From positions 1 to 11,085 of the forward strand of contig SKYG01000195.1 of assembly GCA_007128045.1 (NCBI GenBank): a stretch of 11,085 nt of DNA, read 5' to 3'. The notes under the pieces were generated by a model. That model saw only the letters and a program-made list of their open reading frames with translations. It ran no database searches and had not been told where the DNA came from. This DNA comes from Bacteroidales bacterium. GTDB taxonomy: Bacteria > Bacteroidota > Bacteroidia > Bacteroidales > UBA7960. Every line of letters starts with the position of its first letter. Within the stretch, counting starts at the first letter, position 1. The position numbers and the translations under genes are program-made. Of the stretch, positions 6,175 through 11,085 are shown in pieces.

Positions 6175-7830
6175 TTATTCGGTTCTTATGTGTCGGGTTT
6201 CGTCTCTGATTGCTTTGAATTCTGTGCCTTCGTTCCATTCGGGCCATATCCGTGAGTTGGCCAGTTCTTTTCCTACATGGTAAAACAGCCATAGGTTCTG
6301 ATCCAGCCCCGACCAATCCCACAAGTCGTGAATCACATCATCGGGTGTGTGGTATCTGTTATCACTGTCCTGTTTTACCATGCGTGCATATGCTTCGTCT
6401 CGTTCGATAAAGTCGGTGCCGCTGTTGGCGTAGATCATCGGAACACCCATGCGCACCAGGTTGAAGTGGTCTGACCGGTAAAAGTATCCGTATTCCGGAT
6501 ATCTTTCAGGTATCAGAGTCCTGTTTTGATCGGCTGCATGCCGTTCCAGGATGTCCTGCATGTTGGAGACGCCATAGCCGATTACAGATACATCGTGGGT
6601 GGGGCCGTACACATTCAGTCCGTCGATGTTGATGCCTCCTGCCGTGGTGCTTAATGGGAACAGGGGGTTTTGGGAATAGTAGGCCGAGCCGATCAGTCCG
6701 GACTCTTCGGCAGTGACGGCGACAAACACCACACTGCGTGCAGGGGGAGGATCCATTTGGGCAAACCTTTCAGCGATGACCATAATGGCTGCGGTGCCGG
6801 TAGAATTGTCGATGGCACCATTATAGATCTTTGTTCCTTGAGGGGTTTCAACGGTGCCCAGATGATCCCAGTGAGCCATGTATATGACTGTCTCATCCGG
6901 ATACTGGTTACCTTCAATATATCCGACAATATTATATGAGTCTGATTGGAAGTATGTCAGTTCAAAGCTGACGGAGGCAGTAATGCCCAGGGGGATGGCT
7001 TTGAAGTCGGGGTTTAATGCTTGCTGTTTAAGCTCTTCCAGTGAGTGGCCTGCTAGTGTGAGTATGCTACGGGCTGATTCATATTGCAGCCATCCCTGAA
7101 CGGGTACGGCAGGGAGGTTGTTGTCGCCGCCCACTTCATATTGTGTTCCCGACCAGGAGTTTCTGACAACATCCCAGCCATAGCTGGCCGGCTCGGTCTC
7201 GTGCACGATCAATACTCCCGAAGCGCCCTGACGGGCTGCCTCCTCATATTTGTATGTCCACCTGCCATAATAGGTCATGGCGCGACCGGTAAACAATGCC
7301 TCATCTTCCAGCATATAACCAGGGTCGTTGACCAGCACGATCACCGTTTTTCCTTCTGCATCGATACCGTCATAATCATTCCATCCGTACTCTGGTGCTA
7401 CGATGCCATAACCAGCAAAGACCAGCTCGCTGTCATCGAGGGTGATCTGATCTTTGAGCAGTGTAGACCCGACCATCATATCATCGAGGTAAGTGAAGGA
7501 CAGTGTTGTTTCTCCACCTTTCACCACCAGGTCGGAGAAGTTGTGGCCTGTGATCTGCACCAGGGGTACTGCCTGCCTGTAGCTTCCATTGTTGGCCGGC
7601 TTCAGGCCGATATCCCTGAAGTTCGATTCGATAAAGTCTTTTGTTTTTTCTGCCCCCGGCGTGTTGGGTGCACGCCCACCGAACGCATCCGATGAAAGTG
7701 TTTCAACATAGCCTTGGTAGTGTTCGCTAAACAGCGGTATCTCTTCAGTCTTTGGCCCACAGGCGTGAATAAGTATGGTTGTGGAAACGAATAATAACAA
7801 ATAGACGAATTTTCGGATAGACGATCTCAT
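6175..7830 (-). CDS. M28-family zinc peptidase lipoprotein with PA domain
   Basis: 551-aa putative aminopeptidase of MEROPS family M28. A signal peptide (MRSSIRK, then hydrophobic 8-20) ends in a lipobox I21-H-A-C24, so the mature protein is a lipoprotein in the periplasm or on the outer membrane. A PA-like insertion covers about 130-255 (ELVFAGYGIVAPEYGWNDYDG; EEAARQGASGVLIVH). The two-zinc catalytic domain follows: His320 and Asp322 in MAHWDHLG, bridging Asp341 in GAIDNSTGTA, general base Glu375 with ligand Glu376 in TAEESGLIGS, Asp403 in GINIDGLNVYG, and His494 in YHTPDD; His455 in RSDHF is also conserved in such proteins. Ligand roles are by analogy with Vibrio and Streptomyces aminopeptidases. 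All are present, so it should be active, releasing N-terminal residues from peptides. I start at the ATG at 7830: an in-frame ATG at 7875 would add 15 residues ahead of the signal peptide and start inside the upstream hairpin. Confidence 0.93.
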   Translation of the reverse strand: MRSSIRKFVYLLLFVSTTILIHACGPKTEEIPLFSEHYQGYVETLSSDAFGGRAPNTPGAEKTKDFIESNFRDIGLKPANNGSYRQAVPLVQITGHNFSDLVVKGGETTLSFTYLDDMMVGSTLLKDQITLDDSELVFAGYGIVAPEYGWNDYDGIDAEGKTVIVLVNDPGYMLEDEALFTGRAMTYYGRWTYKYEEAARQGASGVLIVHETEPASYGWDVVRNSWSGTQYEVGGDNNLPAVPVQGWLQYESARSILTLAGHSLEELKQQALNPDFKAIPLGITASVSFELTYFQSDSYNIVGYIEGNQYPDETVIYMAHWDHLGTVETPQGTKIYNGAIDNSTGTAAIMVIAERFAQMDPPPARSVVFVAVTAEESGLIGSAYYSQNPLFPLSTTAGGINIDGLNVYGPTHDVSVIGYGVSNMQDILERHAADQNRTLIPERYPEYGYFYRSDHFNLVRMGVPMIYANSGTDFIERDEAYARMVKQDSDNRYHTPDDVIHDLWDWSGLDQNLWLFYHVGKELANSRIWPEWNEGTEFKAIRDETRHIRTE

Positions 7831-7856
7831 GGTTAACTGATAAGTATTACATTCAA

Positions 7857-7904
7857 CAAAAAGCAAAACAGGCATTATTTGCCATTATAGCTAACGCCTG
7901 TTTT
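7857..7904 (-). terminator. terminator-like hairpin after the beta-helix gene
   Basis: A perfect 9-bp inverted repeat, aaaacaggc (7865-7873) and gcctgtttt (7896-7904), with a 22-base loop. On the minus strand the stem is followed by TTTTGCTTTTTG, so it resembles a Rho-independent terminator for the large gene ending at 7965. The A/T ends of the stem make it roughly symmetric. The loop is long, and a competing 4-bp hairpin (ggca at 7871-7874 with tgcc at 7880-7883) uses part of the same arm. It lies between the large gene and the peptidase start, which suggests the two are separate transcripts. Confidence 0.5.
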
Positions 7905-7964
7905 AAGGAAAATGTTTGATTGGTTTGTATTCTTACCAGTATTTTTAGTGCATCCACTTAAAAC

Positions 7965-10900
7965 TTACCTGAACAACACCTTCTTATTCGTATAGATTTT
8001 TGCGTTCAGCTCATATCGGATGATGATGAAATTGCCTGAAAGATTGAGTATACTACGATCAATCAGATGGTATTTTTCAGTTACTGCGGCATGGTACAAT
8101 CTTCGTCCAAACAAATCATACACCTGCAATACGCCACCTGCCGAGGGAACGATAACACCAATTCCAGTGCCCAGACTGCTCACTTGCAGGGTTTCAACGG
8201 CTGGGATATCCGAAGCGGAAACAGGCTCGTAATCATCTGACTGGGTAACGCTTGCATAAGTAGGTCCTAAAATGATCTCATCCAATTCGACCATACCGGA
8301 GGGTATTCTAATCCTTAGTTTGGATTGATCCACGCCGGTGGTAGCAGGAGGGTCGGTAACCACATCCCAGTCAATATCAGCTTCATCTTCGGGAACCATA
8401 TCTACACCGGACTTAAAAAGTTTAACACGAGATACCGCATTGGTTAATCCTTGGTTGGTGAACTTCACTAGTACATAATAGGTCGTCTCTTCTTCAAGCT
8501 TGACGGTATTGCTTACAACAGTATTCAATCCTGCTCTAACACCCACATATCCATCCCTGTTTACATTGACGCCGAAGCGTATATGTCCTGCAGAGTTATC
8601 TGTTTCAATGGCAAATTCTCCATTAGCTGATCTTCTTGCTAAAAATGAGAGATATATGTTCTCATTGGCTAGGTTCATATGGTGCTCAAAGTTGCGTTCG
8701 TTGGTTTTTGAATTGCCTGACTCGGATATCCGGCCACCACTCGGATTGATTTTTACACCGGAGGGATACTGCAGGCTGCTGCCCTCATCAATAGTGATTC
8801 CAAATGTGTTAGACTGCCAATGGCCTGTCCATCCGGAGCCTGAGCCGGTATTTGTCAGCAGTTCTCCTTCCATCTCAAACGGCTCGTTTACAAAAGCAAC
8901 AATTGATTCCTTTTCAGGTAAAAATGGAGGCCTGTCAGATGGAAAATCTTCGGGTTGATAAAAATTGATTTTTGAGGAAGCATCCTGAAACACCCTTCCC
9001 GTTGCTTCCAGGTGTGCACCATTATAGGTGTTTTCACCGAACACGTAAACATTGGAGCTGTTTCTTGCTTCAATGGCATTTACGGAAGAGTTTGTCCATG
9101 TAATATTTTCAAGGTACGTGTTTCGGACATTGCTTAGATCTACCATTGCCGAATTGATGGTACAATTTTTCAGGGTGAGATTCCATGTGTCATCTACGTT
9201 GAAAGTCAATCGCTCATTGATGTAGCAATTATCAAATACAACATTGCGGGGTCTGGTTCTCCAGGGTTCACCCATATATATAAAGAAATGGATATTCCTG
9301 AAATCACAATTCTGATACAGTATAGGCGTTCGTTGGCGCACGGCGATGATTCTTCCCTGAGGTGAGGATGTACAATTACGGATCACCATGTCACGGTTAA
9401 TTGTTTCTTCGTTAATTGCAAAAGCTCCTGCCGCCACCCCCTCAATGGTTCTGTCGAGCGTAATATCTATTCTGCTTGCCGATGACGTTTGATTGACATC
9501 GATAATTCGGGCCATTCCATAATAGGTTGTTTGGTTCTCGTCCCAGAAGCTCACCCAATCTTCTTTTTGCCATATTGCGGTTGCTGTATAATGTTCGGCT
9601 GCCTCGCCAGGCTTGCTCTGCAGGCGGACTGTCGACCCCGTAACATTTTCGACGATCGGTATTTTCATATGAGGACTAAAAATATCGTCGTACATCAATC
9701 CGCCATCATAATCGCCATCTTCTATCATGATCCCATATCTGTTTCCCCATACATGCCAACCATCGCGCCAGACCACATGGAGGTCATTGTCCCTGTCAGG
9801 AGCCAGGATGTCGACATTGGTAAATGTTACCGGCCCAAAGTTTCCGGCAACGGTATAGGCGAAGTGGCAAACTGAGTGTGTGAGGATGTTGCTCATGGTT
9901 ACCCGGCTGCTATAGGCCACATAAGAATATGGCACGTTACGATAAGTTGTTCTCATCCCATATTCGATATGTGGTGCGATGTAATGGGATGCGTTATTAT
10001 TCAATGAGGATTGCAACCGGGCTGTTTCGTGGTCTTGAAAATATACCCTGATAAAATGTGTTTCGTCTCCTATCCGCTCAGTTCTTTTTATGTACAGATG
10101 CTGTCCGGCACCCATACGCTCCGGACCGGTTTCCCAGAAGCTGCGGCCAAATTTTGTCACATCATAATCCCCGGTTTCAGGGGCATCATATCTCTCAGGT
10201 ACGAGCATCTCCAAATAGAGGTTTGGTACATCAATCTTTGTGATGGAGCCCTGGAAGTAAGGCAGCGGGTCATACGTGGTGGTAAAGCCATCAATCTGGA
10301 TGTTTTCTGACTGAACGATCGAGACAAAATTTCCGTAGGGGTGAAGTATGATCTTTGCGCCATTGCCTGCCACCTTGATGTTCGAGTTGTTTTGAAAGTC
10401 AAACAGCGTGTATCCCCTATCACCGATGACCCTGTATTCCTTTGTTCCGTCAAACTTGACGATGCCACCACCCGTTCTTTTGGCGGCAGCCATGGCATCT
10501 TTGATCGCCTGGTAATCATTTGTTTCTCCGTCGCCCACAGCGCCATATTGATGTACATCATAAACCGGCAACCCTTCAAATTTTGGCGTGCCATAGGCCA
10601 CCCGATACCCCAATGAATAGGTGGCATCACCATGCGGTGTGGCAACGACCCTGATCTCATCATCGATTGCCAGATCTTCCAACCGGGTTTCAAAACGGTA
10701 TGGGGCTTCCGCTGATTCAGCCTTCATGGTGCGGATGAGCTCCTCGCCAACATACATGGAAACATCCACCTCGCCGTATTCATCATCCACCCAAATCCAG
10801 GCATACCCAATCTGGTAATTGCCTGCTTCTGTTACCTTATAGGTCCATGTATTGGGCTCTGATGTTGGCTCCTGTTCAACAACCAGTACCTCCGTATTCC

Positions 10901-11085
10901 CGGTAGAGATTCCGGAGTAGTTGAATGTAATGCTAACCTCAAGGGTGTCAGAATTTAATTCTTCATTATGTGCAAACACGCCAAACGTATAGTTTTCCCC
11001 CTCTGTAAGGCCATCAACTTCAAACAGACTTACATCATGTGCAACAGTTCCAATGGGGCTTCCATTTTTAAGAATGGTATACCCT
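7965..11085 (-). CDS. type IX-secreted multidomain beta-helix protein (pectate-lyase superfamily), 5' end outside window
   Basis: 1039 residues are visible; the reading frame stays open to the window edge, so start and signal peptide lie outside. Numbering is from the first whole codon. Residues 1-55 are the end of a fibronectin type III module (GLTEGENYTFGVFAHNEE). A beta-sandwich of unknown class follows (about 65-170). DVHQYGAVGDGETND (176-190) is the entry signature of the pectate-lyase superfamily, followed by GGGIVKFDGTKEY and a long right-handed beta-helix to about 710. A laminin-G/concanavalin-like module spans about 735-945 (FEMEGELLTNTGSGSGWTGHW). The end, about 965-1039, is a type IX secretion sorting domain (LQVYDLFGRRLY ... 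KIYTNKKVLFR). Asp441, Asp466 and Asp467 may be catalytic (see findings). It is probably a cell-surface or secreted polysaccharide hydrolase or lyase; substrate unknown, and a binding role is possible. The GTG at 10979 is inside the fibronectin module and is not the start. Confidence 0.88.
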   Translation of the reverse strand, partial: GYTILKNGSPIGTVAHDVSLFEVDGLTEGENYTFGVFAHNEELNSDTLEVSITFNYSGISTGNTEVLVVEQEPTSEPNTWTYKVTEAGNYQIGYAWIWVDDEYGEVDVSMYVGEELIRTMKAESAEAPYRFETRLEDLAIDDEIRVVATPHGDATYSLGYRVAYGTPKFEGLPVYDVHQYGAVGDGETNDYQAIKDAMAAAKRTGGGIVKFDGTKEYRVIGDRGYTLFDFQNNSNIKVAGNGAKIILHPYGNFVSIVQSENIQIDGFTTTYDPLPYFQGSITKIDVPNLYLEMLVPERYDAPETGDYDVTKFGRSFWETGPERMGAGQHLYIKRTERIGDETHFIRVYFQDHETARLQSSLNNNASHYIAPHIEYGMRTTYRNVPYSYVAYSSRVTMSNILTHSVCHFAYTVAGNFGPVTFTNVDILAPDRDNDLHVVWRDGWHVWGNRYGIMIEDGDYDGGLMYDDIFSPHMKIPIVENVTGSTVRLQSKPGEAAEHYTATAIWQKEDWVSFWDENQTTYYGMARIIDVNQTSSASRIDITLDRTIEGVAAGAFAINEETINRDMVIRNCTSSPQGRIIAVRQRTPILYQNCDFRNIHFFIYMGEPWRTRPRNVVFDNCYINERLTFNVDDTWNLTLKNCTINSAMVDLSNVRNTYLENITWTNSSVNAIEARNSSNVYVFGENTYNGAHLEATGRVFQDASSKINFYQPEDFPSDRPPFLPEKESIVAFVNEPFEMEGELLTNTGSGSGWTGHWQSNTFGITIDEGSSLQYPSGVKINPSGGRISESGNSKTNERNFEHHMNLANENIYLSFLARRSANGEFAIETDNSAGHIRFGVNVNRDGYVGVRAGLNTVVSNTVKLEEETTYYVLVKFTNQGLTNAVSRVKLFKSGVDMVPEDEADIDWDVVTDPPATTGVDQSKLRIRIPSGMVELDEIILGPTYASVTQSDDYEPVSASDIPAVETLQVSSLGTGIGVIVPSAGGVLQVYDLFGRRLYHAAVTEKYHLIDRSILNLSGNFIIIRYELNAKIYTNKKVLFR

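Noticed and set aside
7084..7695. 203-aa plus-strand ORF opposite the M28 peptidase
   Set aside because: It lies wholly antisense to a gene with intact catalytic motifs and has no recognisable motif.
7831..7875. 15-residue N-terminal extension of the M28 peptidase from the ATG at 7875
   Set aside because: It would place a hydrophobic stretch and a Cys ahead of a normal lipoprotein signal peptide, and the start would lie within the hairpin.
9684..9764. Naming the beta-helix protein a specific GH28, GH87 or GH110 enzyme
   Set aside because: Only the Asp arrangement is similar; spacing and flanking residues do not match well enough to give a family or substrate.
10157..10693. 178-aa minus-strand ORF inside the beta-helix gene
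   Set aside because: It is an alternative frame of the large protein, rich in Met, Ser and Arg with low-complexity composition and no domain; the main frame carries the family signature.
10977..10979. GTG at 10979 as the start of the large beta-helix protein
   Set aside because: The frame is open upstream to the window edge and the 35 extra codons encode the rest of a fibronectin type III module, so the GTG is an internal Val.
1..11085. CRISPR array, tRNA, rRNA, phage or defence system
   Set aside because: No repeat-spacer array, no cloverleaf-like stretch, and no integrase, transposase, nuclease-helicase or toxin-antitoxin gene can be seen on either strand.

Overview
The window looks like a piece of a Bacteroidota chromosome. 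The large protein at the right edge ends in a type IX secretion (Por-type) C-terminal sorting domain, two other proteins carry lipoprotein signal peptides, the primase has a Bacteroidota-like length and layout, and several intergenic gaps hold TAnnTTTG boxes of the Bacteroidota sigma factor type. Every gene I can support lies on the minus strand, so the region is read from right to left. I see no rRNA, tRNA, CRISPR array, phage gene or transposase gene.

Right part (11085 to about 6175). The window opens inside a long gene for a secreted multidomain protein: end of a fibronectin type III module, a beta-sandwich module, a right-handed beta-helix starting with a pectate-lyase-superfamily signature, a laminin-G/concanavalin-like module and the type IX sorting tail. 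It is probably a polysaccharide-active enzyme or glycan-binding protein of unknown substrate. After a terminator-like hairpin comes a lipoprotein zinc peptidase of family M28 with a PA insertion. These two fit an outer-surface or periplasmic polymer-degrading role, but no SusC/SusD pair is visible, so a polysaccharide utilisation locus cannot be claimed.

Middle (6174 to 3923). A 155-bp sequence with imperfect inverted ends, flanked on both sides by TAATTA, sits just after the peptidase stop codon and looks like a MITE or IS remnant. Next is a promoter-like box and dnaG, the replicative primase, complete and with all key residues.

Left part (3861 to 87). Two FtsX/MacB-type ABC transporter permeases of nearly equal length (406 and 407 aa) follow dnaG with 61- and 54-bp spacers, each spacer holding a short tandem repeat. 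A small protein with a C-terminal membrane segment follows after 37 bp, and after a 219-bp gap with a perfect GTGTCC-N6-GGACAC palindrome comes a DUF2807 (GIN-domain) lipoprotein. The two permeases would pair as a Lol/Mac-like envelope transporter, but its ATPase is not in the window.

Overall this is mostly ordinary chromosome. The points most worth checking are the putative active site of the beta-helix protein, the MITE-like element, and the small membrane protein and missing ATPase of the permease cluster.
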